This document shows positions 19,761-28,787 of a stretch of 64,000 nucleotides of DNA, in pieces (within the stretch, counting starts at the first letter, position 1; the number at the start of each line of letters is the position of its first letter). This stretch comes from Granulosicoccaceae sp. 1_MG-2023. Its GTDB lineage: Bacteria > Pseudomonadota > Gammaproteobacteria > Granulosicoccales > Granulosicoccaceae. Both the position numbers and the translations under genes were made by a program. The notes beneath the pieces were generated by a model, which saw only the letters and a program-made list of their open reading frames with translations, did no database searches and was not told the origin of the DNA. The stretch lies in NCBI GenBank assembly GCA_030546905.1, contig JAUOPI010000017.1, forward strand, positions 18,415 through 82,414, written 5' to 3'.

Positions 19761-19776
19761 TGTGCAACAGATCACG
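19761..19776. promoter_or_regulatory. Possible CRP/Vfr-like site and promoter-like element
   Basis: TGTGCAACAGATCACG matches TGTGA-N6-TCACA at eight of ten positions. It is 125 bases upstream of the secreted-protein gene. A rightward TTGACA (19736) - 17 bp - TATGTG also lies here but has no gene after it. The gap 19636-19936 otherwise shows only a GCTGCAA/TTGCAGC hairpin near 19903. Weak. Confidence 0.25.
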
Positions 19777-19936
19777 TTTGGCGGGCCTGCGCAGGGCGCT
19801 TGCGTCGATCTGTTGACACTTTCATGAAAACGTCGCGTAAATCCCTGCAAGGCGCAGCCATGGCCGCAATCAGCTTGACGCAACCCAGGCCCGTACGCGC
19901 CTGCTGCAAGCCTTTGCAGCGGGCGTCACGGCGGAT

Positions 19937-21052
19937 TCAGGACTCGCTGGCAAAACGCCGGATAACCCGGCGCGGTGCCTGCCGTGTCCGGCCGGCATTG
20001 CGGCCTCGACGAACCCGGCGCAACACCGGACGCTCGATCAGATAGGTCAGACAGGCGGCCACGGCAATACTCAGAACCAACGCCAGCAGAGCCGCCAAGG
20101 GCGCCGGCACACCGGCATTGCCGAGATGAAACATCAGGCTATGACCAAAGGACTGATGGACCAGATACAGGGAGTAGGAAATCGCACCGAAGAACAGCAT
20201 CACCGGCGTGTTCAGCCAACGCAATCGGCCACGCAACACCTCCAGAATCATCAGCACCACCAGCGTGGTGACGATCATCGCGCTCAGGCCGTGCATATAG
20301 CCCTCGACCAGAACAAAGAAAACCAGCATCGCGCCGCGGGTCCAGGTCAGCCCTGCGCTGCGCACGTGATACAGCACAATCCCGGCGGAGAACAACTGCG
20401 CATAATCGAGCATCAGCGCCATGGTCAGGCGATAAGGCACTTCCACGCCCCGCTGTCGCGCAAACAGCGTCAGCCCGGCCGCCAGCGCGACATAAGCCAC
20501 CAGCAGCCACTCGGTAAAGCGTTTCGGCACAATGAAATACAGGCAGGCGGCCCAAACGTAAAAGGCGAACTCGTAGGCCAGGGTCCAATAGACGCCGTCC
20601 ACATTAGGCACATAGAAAAACTGATGCACCATCGCCAGATTCAGCACCACCACGGGTACATCCAGCCCCTCGGCCTGGCCCGGCGCATCAAGCAGCCAGA
20701 TCATCGCCGCGCTGAACAGCACCGCCGCCCAATAGACCGGAAACAGCCGCCAGAAACGCAAACGTGCAAATTCCCACACGCTGCTACAGCGTTGAAGCGA
20801 GAGAAAGATGACAAAACCGGAAAGAATAAAGAAGAAATCGACGCCGAATTCGCCGATATCGAAACGCAGTCCGCTCTGCGGCTGGTGAGGATAAACCTCG
20901 GCGAAACGGCTGGTGTAGTGAAAGAACACCACCATCAGCGCCGCCACACCGCGCAACGCATCGAGTTGCGTCAACCTGACAGGCTGCGCTTCCCGCTTTA
21001 CTGAAACTGCTGTCATAGAGCGACCGTCTTGAGGAGTCTTTACACAAGACAT
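19937..21052 (-). CDS. Acyltransferase family 3 (OafA/YrhL-like) membrane protein
   Basis: 371 residues from ATG 21052; ATG 21016 is an alternative start. The hallmark LTQLDALRGVAALMVVFFHY at residues 28-47 carries the conserved R and H. About ten membrane helices follow, including FGVDFFFILSGFVIF and ISYSLYLVHQSFGHS. Such proteins move acyl groups, often acetyl, onto polysaccharides or lipids at the inner membrane. No SGNH domain is attached and no polysaccharide genes are adjacent, so the substrate is unknown. Tail is very basic. Confidence 0.9.
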   Translation of the reverse strand: MSCVKTPQDGRSMTAVSVKREAQPVRLTQLDALRGVAALMVVFFHYTSRFAEVYPHQPQSGLRFDIGEFGVDFFFILSGFVIFLSLQRCSSVWEFARLRFWRLFPVYWAAVLFSAAMIWLLDAPGQAEGLDVPVVVLNLAMVHQFFYVPNVDGVYWTLAYEFAFYVWAACLYFIVPKRFTEWLLVAYVALAAGLTLFARQRGVEVPYRLTMALMLDYAQLFSAGIVLYHVRSAGLTWTRGAMLVFFVLVEGYMHGLSAMIVTTLVVLMILEVLRGRLRWLNTPVMLFFGAISYSLYLVHQSFGHSLMFHLGNAGVPAPLAALLALVLSIAVAACLTYLIERPVLRRVRRGRNAGRTRQAPRRVIRRFASES

Positions 21053-21168
21053 GGTAAAGCAGCGCTCGCGGATAAACTATCCGAAGCGCTGCTTATTTTT
21101 CTGTACGGGTTCGCACTAAAGACAAAATGCCGTTATTTTGACAGCCCGCTCAGCTCGGGCCCTAAGCC

Positions 21169-22098
21169 TCAGAAGCGCCTGGGATTGTAGTCAAGCTTCT
21201 CCTGCATCGACTTATACAGCGCGCGGGCTTCATCCGTTGTCGCCTCCGGCAAGGTCAGCTTGAGACGCACGTAGAAGTCGCCGGGGGTTTTACCGGGCAA
21301 GCCTTTACCACGCAGGCGCAGACGCTTGCCCTGACCTGACCCGGCCGGGATGCTCACCGTAACTTTCCCGCCCGGCGTCGGCACATCAATCGTCGCACCC
21401 AGCGCGGCCTCCCAGGGCGTCACCGGCAGCTCCAGGGTCACATCACTGCCATCGACCGTGTACAGCGGATGAGGCCGGAAGGCGACCTCCAGCTGCAGAT
21501 CACCGGCCGGCCCGCCGGCCATACCCGGCGCACCCTGCCCGCTCAGACGGATTTTCTGCCCGGCGCGGATACCTTTGGGGATTTTCACCTTCAGACGGCG
21601 CGCCGACGGCCCTTCGCCGAGCGTCAGCGTGCGGGTGGCACCTTGGTAGGCATCCTCGATATCGATACTGATACGGGCGTGCTGATCCTCACCGCGGGCC
21701 TGCCGGAAACCACCGGCCCCGCCGTAGGAGGCATGACCACGGTTCAGCCCTTCACCGAACAGGCTCTCGAAAAAGTCACTGAAGGAGCCGCCGCCGAAAC
21801 CAGCGCCGCCCTGATGCGCTGTGCCACCGAAGCCGAAACCGCCTTCCCAGCCCGGGGGCGGATTAAAATCCTGGCCCTGTTTCCAGTTGTGTCCGAGCTG
21901 ATCGTAGGCACTGCGTTTTTCGGGATCGCGCAAGACCTCGTAAGCCTCGCCGATTTCTTTGAAACGCTCCTCGGCAGAGGCTTCTTTGCTGACGTCCGGA
22001 TGATACTTGCGCGCCAGCTTGCGGTAGGCCTTTTTAATCTCATCCTGGCTTGCCTCACGGGCAACCCCCAGAATGTCGTAATAGTCTTTGTATTGCAT
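21169..22098 (-). CDS. cbpA: CbpA-like DnaJ-family co-chaperone
   Basis: 309 residues. J domain at 1-70 ([23 protein letters not shown] motif in [10 protein letters not shown]), a glycine/phenylalanine-rich linker ([16 protein letters not shown]), and two C-terminal peptide-binding domains ([20 protein letters not shown] and [13 protein letters not shown]). The DnaJ zinc finger is absent, which places it with CbpA/DjlA-type proteins. It stimulates DnaK ATPase and in E. coli also binds curved DNA. Not paired with a cbpM gene here. Confidence 0.92.
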   Translation of the reverse strand: MQYKDYYDILGVAREASQDEIKKAYRKLARKYHPDVSKEASAEERFKEIGEAYEVLRDPEKRSAYDQLGHNWKQGQDFNPPPGWEGGFGFGGTAHQGGAGFGGGSFSDFFESLFGEGLNRGHASYGGAGGFRQARGEDQHARISIDIEDAYQGATRTLTLGEGPSARRLKVKIPKGIRAGQKIRLSGQGAPGMAGGPAGDLQLEVAFRPHPLYTVDGSDVTLELPVTPWEAALGATIDVPTPGGKVTVSIPAGSGQGKRLRLRGKGLPGKTPGDFYVRLKLTLPEATTDEARALYKSMQEKLDYNPRRF

Positions 22099-22143
22099 AG
22101 CGATAACACTTGGTTAACTGACTGAAAATATGGGGGCAAACCC

Positions 22144-23982
22144 TCATTCTTCAATGGCGTTTGCGCCACCGTCGGGACTGTCTTGCGACTGATCCGGCTT
22201 AACCAGCGCAATGATTTTCCAGCCGTCGCGCGGCTGTATTCTGGCGTCTGCCACAAACAACACCAGACGGCCGCGCCCAGTGATGGCAAACAAGGGTACC
22301 GCGTCAGTGCGGTATTGCAGCAGATAATCATCGAAGGTGAATTCCGCCGACAGCGGCGTGGTTTTTACCGACCAGCCCTGACTGAGCAGACTGGCCAGTT
22401 TTTGCTGGGTAATCTCTTCGCCGAACAGAATCTGTCCGCGGTAGCTCTCCCCTGCGGTCATTTTCTCGGACTGTTTTTTATCCTGCGATGACAACAGCGT
22501 GTAGATATTGTTACGCCCGAACTCGACACGGTATTTGGTGCCGGCCAGCACATTCTGATCCGTGCGCCGCGACATGCCCAGCATTTTGCCCAGACCGACC
22601 AGATTGAGAAAGCGGTCCGCATGAGCCGAGACCGGATTGCCGTAATACACCGACAGACCTTCCATGCGCGCCTTGCGGATCGCCTCCCAGCTGGTGTCGG
22701 CCAGCACGCTGCGAAAGCCGTTTTCCTGCAGGGCCTTGCCCATGGCGATCGCCACCGGATTGGCCCCCACAATCAGAAAGCCCTGCGCATCCGGCTCGGA
22801 CACCCCGAGCTTGCGGGCTAAGGCGCCGGCGGTGGCACTTTGCAACACCACCGTGCCGATAATGACGATAAACACCATGGGCACCAGCAAGGCGGCCTGT
22901 TCATAGCCCTGTTCCTGCAGGCGCAGCGCGAACAGCGCCGTGACCGCCGCGGCGATAATGCCGCGCGGGGCAATCCAGCCCAGCAACGCTTTTTCCTGCC
23001 AGGACAGTTTGCTGCCGAGCGTGGCAACCCAAACCTTAAGCGGCCGGGCGATGAACTGCACCACTAAAAAGACCGCAAACGCCCCCCAGCCCAGCTCGCT
23101 GATCTGACCGAACTCGACCCGCGCCGCGAGAATAATAAAAAGCCCGGAAATCAACAGCACACTCAGGCTTTCTTTGAAGTTCAGAATATGATCAACATCG
23201 ACCTGCTTCATATTGGCCAGCCACATACCCATCACGGTCACAGCCAGCAAGCCCGATTCTTCGGCCAGCACATTGGCCGCGGTAAACACCGCGAACACCA
23301 GCATCAGCGCAACAAAGCTCTGCAGGTATTCGGGCAACCAGTGATGACGCAGCACCAGACCGAATAACCAGCCGGCCAGCGCCCCCAGCAGCACGCCAGC
23401 CAGAATCACCTGACCGAAAACAATGGCAGTGTGGCCGGTGCCGTCAGCGCCGCCGCCGGAGACAATAAACTCAAACACCAATACCGCAAGCAAGGCACCG
23501 ACCGGATCGATCAGAATCCCTTCCCAGCGCAGGATATTGGCAACACTGGCCCGCGGCCTGACCGTGCGCAGCAGCGGCACGATCACAGTCGGTCCGGTAA
23601 CCGTCAGCACCGCACCCAGCAAGGCCGACAGCTCCCAGCCGAAGCCGACCAGATAATGCGCCGCCAGGGTGATCACAAACCAGGTCACCAACAGGCCGAT
23701 GGAAACCAGATTGCGCACCACCTTTTCGATGCCGCGCAACTCGGCAAAATGCAAGGTCAAAGCCCCTTCAAACAGGATCACCGAGACCGCCAGAGAGATA
23801 AAAGGAAACAGCAGATCACCGAACAGCGCAGACGGGTCCAGCCACCCAGTTACCGGACCGGCAAGCAGGCCCAACAATAATAGAAACAATATCGCCGGCA
23901 ACTTAACCCACCAGGCCAGCCATTGCGCCGCCATTGCCAGCACACCCACACCGGCCAGTTGAATCAGAAGTTCTTCATGCAT
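22144..23982 (-). CDS. CPA1-family cation/proton antiporter with C-terminal nucleotide-binding (RCK) domain
   Basis: 612 residues. About 12-13 membrane helices in the first 390 residues. Transport-core motifs are TVTGPTVIVPLL (partial unwound helix) and RWEGILIDPVGALLAVLVFE with the conserved aspartate; the helix GWIAPRGIIAAAVTALFAL is also typical. From about residue 400 a Rossmann-like RCK domain follows (GFLIVGANPVAIAMGKALQE), then a region resembling a regulatory TrkA-C or ribosome-hibernation-like fold. Probable role is Na+ or K+/H+ exchange for pH or salt balance. Ion not determinable. Confidence 0.88.
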   Translation of the reverse strand: MHEELLIQLAGVGVLAMAAQWLAWWVKLPAILFLLLLGLLAGPVTGWLDPSALFGDLLFPFISLAVSVILFEGALTLHFAELRGIEKVVRNLVSIGLLVTWFVITLAAHYLVGFGWELSALLGAVLTVTGPTVIVPLLRTVRPRASVANILRWEGILIDPVGALLAVLVFEFIVSGGGADGTGHTAIVFGQVILAGVLLGALAGWLFGLVLRHHWLPEYLQSFVALMLVFAVFTAANVLAEESGLLAVTVMGMWLANMKQVDVDHILNFKESLSVLLISGLFIILAARVEFGQISELGWGAFAVFLVVQFIARPLKVWVATLGSKLSWQEKALLGWIAPRGIIAAAVTALFALRLQEQGYEQAALLVPMVFIVIIGTVVLQSATAGALARKLGVSEPDAQGFLIVGANPVAIAMGKALQENGFRSVLADTSWEAIRKARMEGLSVYYGNPVSAHADRFLNLVGLGKMLGMSRRTDQNVLAGTKYRVEFGRNNIYTLLSSQDKKQSEKMTAGESYRGQILFGEEITQQKLASLLSQGWSVKTTPLSAEFTFDDYLLQYRTDAVPLFAITGRGRLVLFVADARIQPRDGWKIIALVKPDQSQDSPDGGANAIEE

Positions 23983-24089
23983 GGAAGCCTCTTTTTACGC
24001 CGACAGGGACGCAAATAAACGTTTGACAGTAGGAAATGCCCGTTATATCACTAACAGCTCATTCATTACCGACCTGATAAAAACCCGCC

Positions 24090-24614
24090 ATGTTCAAACA
24101 ACACGCCGGACTGCTCAGCAAAATACTGCTGACGGCCTTCGTCGTACTGCTCTCGCTGAGCGCCTGTTCACAGGCCGGCGACAGCACACAATTGCCGACC
24201 GCCCGTTGGTCCGATACCCAACCGGCCGTCAATCTCGAACATATTTTCCACGGCGAAATCAACCGCCGTGGCAAGCCGACCGGGTTTCATTCAGCCCCCG
24301 GCGGCAACGCCCCTGAATCCGCACGGATCCGCCGCGTCGTAAACGGCCCCAATAAAGCCGGTGTTTATACCGCGCGGGTCGAAGTGTATGACAAATCCAG
24401 CGGGCAATGGCGCGAAAAGTTTTCTTCGATGTTTCCCGATTCGCTGACGCCGCAACAGGTAACCGACGCCGTTGTGCACGCCTGGCAAAACCGGGATAAG
24501 TCAAGAAAGCAACCCTGGAGCGGGCCCTCGGGTCTGGGCTTCCCGATTCAGGGTTATGTCCTAAACGACGGCAGAATCAACACTGCCTTCCCTGTCTTTA
24601 TCCAGGATCGATAG
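24090..24614 (+). CDS. EndoU-domain nuclease as a predicted lipoprotein
   Basis: 174 residues. Residues 1-26 are a lipoprotein signal (LLTAFVVLLSLSAC, lipobox LSAC). The rest matches the bacterial EndoU domain seen at the C-terminus of contact-dependent inhibition toxins. First catalytic histidine region is NLEHIFHGEINRRGKPTGFH with the second histidine at its end; the likely lysine is in NKAGVYTARVEVYD; the typical FFP-like stretch is SSMFPDSLTPQQVTDAV; the last strand is GRINTAFPVF. EndoU enzymes cut RNA, and some family toxins cleave tRNA anticodons. Having the domain alone behind a lipobox, not in a giant CdiA, is unusual. The TAG stop is directly followed by the ATG of the next gene. Confidence 0.85.
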   Translation: MFKQHAGLLSKILLTAFVVLLSLSACSQAGDSTQLPTARWSDTQPAVNLEHIFHGEINRRGKPTGFHSAPGGNAPESARIRRVVNGPNKAGVYTARVEVYDKSSGQWREKFSSMFPDSLTPQQVTDAVVHAWQNRDKSRKQPWSGPSGLGFPIQGYVLNDGRINTAFPVFIQDR

Positions 24615-24935
24615 ATGGCGAAGAACCTGAAGTTTTATCGTGATGAACTTGACGTGGCCCGTGCCCGCGGGCCGATTTCAGAAAAACTCCTGACCATTTT
24701 TCTGGAGACTGACCTGCAGGATGACACCATTGCGCTACAGGCGCTGATGGACGACCTGTGGGCGGTGGAGCACGGCCACGCCGACGAACGCGAGTTCACC
24801 GGCAACGCCCACACCGTGGTGATCAAGCCTGAGGGCATTGTCATCAGCTCCAACGCCGACGAAGCCCAGCCGGACTACGTCGCCAAGCTCAAGCATTTCT
24901 CCGACGTACTACAGGACTGGGAAGCCTTTATCTGA
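24615..24935 (+). CDS. Small acidic protein, candidate immunity protein for the EndoU nuclease
   Basis: 106 residues, cytoplasmic (no signal), acidic, with no known motif that I recognise. It starts directly at the stop of the EndoU gene (TAGATG), so it is translationally coupled to it. Wording such as HADEREFTGNAHTVVIKPEG and a C-terminal helical region (AKLKHFSDVLQDWEAFI) resembles small cytosolic immunity proteins encoded after polymorphic toxins. That role is inferred from position, size and the nuclease upstream. Confidence 0.75.
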   Translation: MAKNLKFYRDELDVARARGPISEKLLTIFLETDLQDDTIALQALMDDLWAVEHGHADEREFTGNAHTVVIKPEGIVISSNADEAQPDYVAKLKHFSDVLQDWEAFI

Positions 24936-25074
24936 GCGTAACCGTCCGCCCCGCCTTGCTGAACAAACCACGCCCGCCGATACCGCGGGCGCACTCCGGC
25001 CAATCACCGGCGCACTGGTGATTGGCCGTATCTTTGCTACATTCTGCCCTTGTGCTTACTTTCCGGAACTCAAT

Positions 25075-25680
25075 GTGACGCCGCTTTTCCGCCGCCGAAA
25101 ACGCCCGGCCTACCGTTACATCTTCGCCATAGTCACCCTTGTACTATTGCCGCTTGCCGGCACCGGGCTGACAGCACCGGCCTACGCCGCGGACAAGCTG
25201 GCGCCCTGGCTGCTGGTCGATACAGAACTGGGCAAACTCGCCGTTATGAAAGGCCTGAAGCCGATAAAAACCTTTGACGGCATAGCGATCGGCCGCGGTG
25301 GCGCCTCAGCGATGCGCCGTGAAGGCGACCGCAAAACCCCGCTCGGACAGTTTGAAATCGCCTGGATTGCTGACAGCGCCCGCTATACCAAATTCTTCGG
25401 GCTGCGCTATCCGACGCTTGAAATTGCCCGGCGTGCACTTGACGAAAAACGCATATCGACTAAGACATTTAACAAGATTAAAGCGGCACTGGATGCTGGC
25501 AGACTGCCTCCGCAGGACACGCCCCTGGGCGGGAATCTGGGCATTCACGGATTGGGCGCCAGCGATCCGGACATTCATGCCTCTTTTAATTGGACCAACG
25601 GCTGCGTGGCATTAACAGACCGTCAGCTAACAGAGCTGGCAGCTTATGTCACTATAGGCACAACGGTAATTATCCGCTAA
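25075..25680 (+). CDS. L,D-transpeptidase (YkuD domain), exported
   Basis: 201 residues from GTG 25075, the best fit because a signal peptide follows (YIFAIVTLVLLPLAGTGLTA, ending APAYAAD); the frame is open upstream over a non-coding stretch. The YkuD domain begins at LAPWLLVDTELGKLAVMKG. The catalytic motif is GGNLGIHGLGASD followed 10-20 residues later by WTNGCVALTD, with Cys as nucleophile. L,D-transpeptidases make 3-3 peptidoglycan cross-links or attach Lpp. It lies 25 bases before an Lpp-type gene, which points to the latter. Confidence 0.9.
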   Translation: MTPLFRRRKRPAYRYIFAIVTLVLLPLAGTGLTAPAYAADKLAPWLLVDTELGKLAVMKGLKPIKTFDGIAIGRGGASAMRREGDRKTPLGQFEIAWIADSARYTKFFGLRYPTLEIARRALDEKRISTKTFNKIKAALDAGRLPPQDTPLGGNLGIHGLGASDPDIHASFNWTNGCVALTDRQLTELAAYVTIGTTVIIR

Positions 25681-25705
25681 CTCTCTAAAACGAGGAACAA
25701 CAATA

Positions 25706-26002
25706 ATGAAACGTTCAACAATCGCGACTCTGATTCCCGCTGCTCTGGCTGTTGCCGTAATGACTGGTTGCGCCAGCAACGCCAGCGAGCCTGATGAGCT
25801 GACTTCCCTGAAAGAACAGGTTGCCGCACTGAAAGACGGCAACATGTCTTCCATGAGCACCGCTGAAGAAGCACTGGCCGCCGCCAACGAAGCAAAAGCC
25901 GATGCTGCCAACGCACTGTCTGTTGCCAACGAAGCGAAAAGCATGTCTGAAGCAACTGATGCGAAAATCGATCAGATGTTCAAAAAAGCCATGTACAAAT
26001 AA
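25706..26002 (+). CDS. lpp: Lpp/OprI-type major outer-membrane lipoprotein
   Basis: 98 residues. Signal with lipobox (ALAVAVMTGCASN, cysteine 22). The mature part is an alanine-rich helix with heptad pattern (AEEALAAANEAKADAANALS), suiting a trimeric coiled coil. The protein ends in YK; in Lpp the C-terminal lysine is linked to peptidoglycan. AACGAGG precedes the ATG. Flanked by two L,D-transpeptidase genes and closed by a strong terminator, as expected of a highly expressed gene. Confidence 0.9.
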   Translation: MKRSTIATLIPAALAVAVMTGCASNASEPDELTSLKEQVAALKDGNMSSMSTAEEALAAANEAKADAANALSVANEAKSMSEATDAKIDQMFKKAMYK

Positions 26003-26019
26003 TTTGTACCTGAGCTAAA

Positions 26020-26048
26020 AAAACAGGCCGCTATAAGCGGCCTGTTTT
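26020..26048. terminator. Intrinsic terminator after lpp, bidirectional
   Basis: 12-bp stem AAAACAGGCCGC / GCGGCCTGTTTT with a 5-nt loop and A- and T-tracts on the two sides. Serves lpp and the convergent L,D-transpeptidase ending at 26071. Confidence 0.9.
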
Positions 26049-26070
26049 TTATGGGCATCAAGAACAATAC

Positions 26071-27045
26071 TCAGACATCCCCGGCACTGATCCGCACCGG
26101 AATCCCGGACTGCTCCTGCACCGCCTTGCGCAACATGCTCCAACGTACCACGACCTCGTGGCCATCGGTTTTCTCCTTCACCACCTCGACCGCCTGCTGC
26201 AACAAAGCCTCTGCCGAGACCTGCTCCTCATCCATCGGCGGGTGGATCTCCAGATACAAGGAACCACCGAACCAGCCGGCCTTGATCGGCTGATTGACCA
26301 GCGTCACCGGTGTGTTCAGCGGCACCTGCTGAAAGAACTCTTCTATATCCTCCGGGTACATGCGCATGCAACCATGGGTCACACGCATGCCGACACCGTA
26401 AGGCTTGTTGGTACTGTGAATCAGGTAACCGGGAATGGCCAGACGCATGGCGAACAGCCCCAGCGGGTTGTCCGGTCCGGCCGGCACCACGTCCGGCAGC
26501 GGATCGCCTTCAGCGGCGTGCTCGGCTTTAATCGAGGCCGGCGGCGTCCAGGTCGGATTTTCCTTCTTCTGAATAATCCGCGTGGTCCCCAGCGGCGTAT
26601 CCCAGTCCATCCGTCCGACACTGACCGGATGGGTAATCACGCTGGCCTGACCACCGGATTCACCCGGCGCGTAGTAATACAAGCGCATTTCCGGGAGATT
26701 AATCACAATCCCTTCGCGCTTGGCATCCGGCAGAATATAACGCGTCGGCAACACCACATCGCTGCCCGGGGTCGGCAACCAACGGTCGACCTGCGGATTC
26801 GCGAGCACGATTTCGTCCTGCCCTATACCATGCTGACGTGCAATATCGAGCAGCGTATCGCCCGGCATCGCGGTCGCCGTGCTAATCCCGCCGACCAGAT
26901 CCACGTCGGCCGGCGGCAGCACCATCGTGCCTGCCATGGAGACCGAACTTCCCAGCAAGGCAAGCCCCGCCAACCCGTGTTTACTCAATAACACATCAAC
27001 TCCCGAAGCGCTGCGCGACCCCGACGGCCGCATCCTGAAAGACAT
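26071..27045 (-). CDS. L,D-transpeptidase with LysM domain (ErfK/YbiS/YcfS type)
   Basis: 324 residues. N-terminal export signal (KHGLAGLALLGSSVSMAG; GTG 27000 is an alternative start). A LysM peptidoglycan-binding domain at about 45-90 (MPGDTLLDIARQHGIGQDEI, VLANPQVDRWLP), then a YkuD domain with LPEMRLYYYAPGE, the histidine in YLIHSTN, and the catalytic motif VTHGCMRMYPED. This is the architecture of the E. coli enzymes that attach Lpp to peptidoglycan. Convergent with lpp. Confidence 0.93.
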   Translation of the reverse strand: MSFRMRPSGSRSASGVDVLLSKHGLAGLALLGSSVSMAGTMVLPPADVDLVGGISTATAMPGDTLLDIARQHGIGQDEIVLANPQVDRWLPTPGSDVVLPTRYILPDAKREGIVINLPEMRLYYYAPGESGGQASVITHPVSVGRMDWDTPLGTTRIIQKKENPTWTPPASIKAEHAAEGDPLPDVVPAGPDNPLGLFAMRLAIPGYLIHSTNKPYGVGMRVTHGCMRMYPEDIEEFFQQVPLNTPVTLVNQPIKAGWFGGSLYLEIHPPMDEEQVSAEALLQQAVEVVKEKTDGHEVVVRWSMLRKAVQEQSGIPVRISAGDV

Positions 27046-27379
27046 AACGCAGAATCACTATTGTATGGTACAGTTTTGCCGATTTCTCAATGCCGCAGCA
27101 TTGCCATTGCGAGAGCTGCAGTGACTTTTTGCACGCAAGGAGAAGGCCGTCAATAAAGCGGACCGACCAGCCATGGCAAACGGTAATCACGGCCGCCGGA
27201 TTGAGCCTCGCGCCCATGTCCGGCAAGAAGTTCAGCAAAGACGACAACCACGGCATCCCGGGGCCTGTTTTCGGCAGCAAACCAGCCAGCTGTAGTTCGG
27301 CTGCCCGCCCCGGCCAAAGAACAAGGCGCCGGGCCCACCCGGTACAGCCCTAAAATACGCAGCACACCGGATAAGACTT
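27046..27379. other. Intergenic region between the L,D-transpeptidase and the FAH-family gene
   Basis: About 330 bases between divergent genes. Short open frames on both strands look like chance. No hairpin with T-run and no clear promoter was found; presumably it holds both promoters. Confidence 0.4.
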
Positions 27380-28072
27380 ATGGCATTTCCTTTCACTCCG
27401 CCGCAGCAGATTTCACTGGCCATCTACGGAGGCCCGGCAATCCGCTACCCCGTTAACAACATCTATTGCGTGGCCCGTAACTACGCCGATCATGCCATTG
27501 AAATGGGCCACGATCCGGAGCGTGAGGCGCCTTTTTTCTTTATGAAACCGGCCAACGCCCTGAGTGGCCCGGGCGACAACTTCATCTACCCCGATTTCAG
27601 TGAGGACGTTCATCACGAAGTGGAGATGGTCGTCGGCCTGCAAAGCGGCGGACGCAACCTCAGCGAAGAAGAGGCGCTGGCTTGTATTTACGGTTACGGT
27701 GTCGGACTGGATATGACCGCAAGAGACCGTCAGGCCGAGCTGAAGAAAGCCGGCCGGCCGTGGGAGCTGGCCAAAGGCTTCAGCGGTGCGGCAGTGTGTT
27801 CGGCGATCAGCCCGCTGGAGCTCTGTGACAGCAACCCCGACGCCACAGACATCAGTCTCAGCATCAACGGTGAGCTACGCCAGCAAGGCAATACCGCGCA
27901 GATGATCTGGAAAACCGCCGAACTGATCAGCACCTTATCACGATACTTCCCGCTGGAAGCCGGCGATCTGATCTATACCGGCACACCGGCCGGGGTCGGC
28001 CCTGTCAAACCCGGCGATCATCTGGTCTGCACACTGGAAGGCATCGCCGCGATCGAGCTGGACGTAGTCTGA
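27380..28072 (+). CDS. Fumarylacetoacetate-hydrolase family protein (YcgM-like)
   Basis: 230 residues. Family motifs: IYCVARNYADHAIEMG, FFFMKPANAL, the metal-binding EDVHHEVEMVVGL with its glutamates, GVGLDMTARDRQAELKKAG, KGFSGAAVCS, and the ending LIYTGTPAGVGPVKPGD. Members are acylpyruvate hydrolases, fumarylpyruvate hydrolases or oxaloacetate decarboxylases; the closest by feel is acylpyruvase/YcgM. No catabolic neighbours. Ends at a shared terminator. Confidence 0.92.
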   Translation: MAFPFTPPQQISLAIYGGPAIRYPVNNIYCVARNYADHAIEMGHDPEREAPFFFMKPANALSGPGDNFIYPDFSEDVHHEVEMVVGLQSGGRNLSEEEALACIYGYGVGLDMTARDRQAELKKAGRPWELAKGFSGAAVCSAISPLELCDSNPDATDISLSINGELRQQGNTAQMIWKTAELISTLSRYFPLEAGDLIYTGTPAGVGPVKPGDHLVCTLEGIAAIELDVV

Positions 28073-28091
28073 CAGACCGGCACCGCCCCAT

Positions 28092-28117
28092 AAAAAAAGC
28101 GCTCCGGCGCTTTTTTT
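28092..28117. terminator. Bidirectional intrinsic terminator
   Basis: AAAAAAAGCGC / GCGCTTTTTTT stem with a 4-nt loop between convergent genes. The TAA stop of the HAD gene (28116-28118) lies in the T-tract. Confidence 0.88.
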
Positions 28118-28787
28118 ATGCCCGCCCGAATGACGTCAACGCTGCCAGCACAGCCGGGGTATCACTGAAATCAGGGAAATAGCACTCGTTTTCTACGCCA
28201 CTGTCCGGCACGCCGGAAAAGTTGATCCCCACAAAGGCGGCAGCCGACTGCCGCGCGACACGCCGGTCCCACTGCCCGTCCCCGACCAGCACGACAGGCC
28301 CGTCACCGGGCAAACAACGCAAGGCTGACGCCACAATCGACTCGCGCGTGCTGAAACCCGTGCTACTGATTAAGGGAAGCTCTCGGACCACCTCACCAAA
28401 GCACTGCAGCTTGGCGTTTGCCACAGCACCGAAGGAACCGGTCGCAAACGCCGCCGCAATATCAGAACGCGGCCGCAGCGCCGACAGAAACGCCGCCGCA
28501 CCGGGCACGGCTTGCGGCAAGCCGTCTGCGGTTTCCGCCATAAACGCATCATAAAAATGCGCTTCAAAGGCCGCCGCCTGAGCCGGTTCAGGCTTGCATT
28601 GGTGAACACGCTGATAAATAGCCGAGAACACCCAGCCATCAGTGTAGTGCTCTATCACCCCGCCCCATTGCGCCACCGTGGGCAAGCCACCGGCTGCCAG
28701 CGCGGCATCAAAGGCGCGCTCATGCACGGCGACCGAGTCAAGCAGCGTACCGTCTATATCCAGGATCAGACGCAGCGGCCCGCTCAC
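28116..28787 (-). CDS. HAD-superfamily phosphatase
   Basis: 223 residues. Motif I is LILDIDGTLLDSVAV, with the nucleophile and acid/base aspartates; motif III/IV region is VVLVGDGQWDRRVARQSAAA. A helical cap follows motif I, as in phosphoglycolate phosphatase-like (subclass I) enzymes. The GDGxxD form departs slightly from the usual GDxxxD. Start overlaps the stop of the large upstream gene by four bases, so it is co-translated. Substrate unknown. Confidence 0.85.
   Translation of the reverse strand: MSGPLRLILDIDGTLLDSVAVHERAFDAALAAGGLPTVAQWGGVIEHYTDGWVFSAIYQRVHQCKPEPAQAAAFEAHFYDAFMAETADGLPQAVPGAAAFLSALRPRSDIAAAFATGSFGAVANAKLQCFGEVVRELPLISSTGFSTRESIVASALRCLPGDGPVVLVGDGQWDRRVARQSAAAFVGINFSGVPDSGVENECYFPDFSDTPAVLAALTSFGRA

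Noticed and set aside
19800..20045. 81-residue arginine-rich frame after the promoter-like TTGACA
   Set aside because: Runs into the 3' end of the acyltransferase gene on the other strand; composition looks non-coding and there is no ribosome site.
20126..21004. 292-codon open frame opposite the acyltransferase gene
   Set aside because: Gln/His-rich antisense product typical of a shadow of a membrane protein gene.
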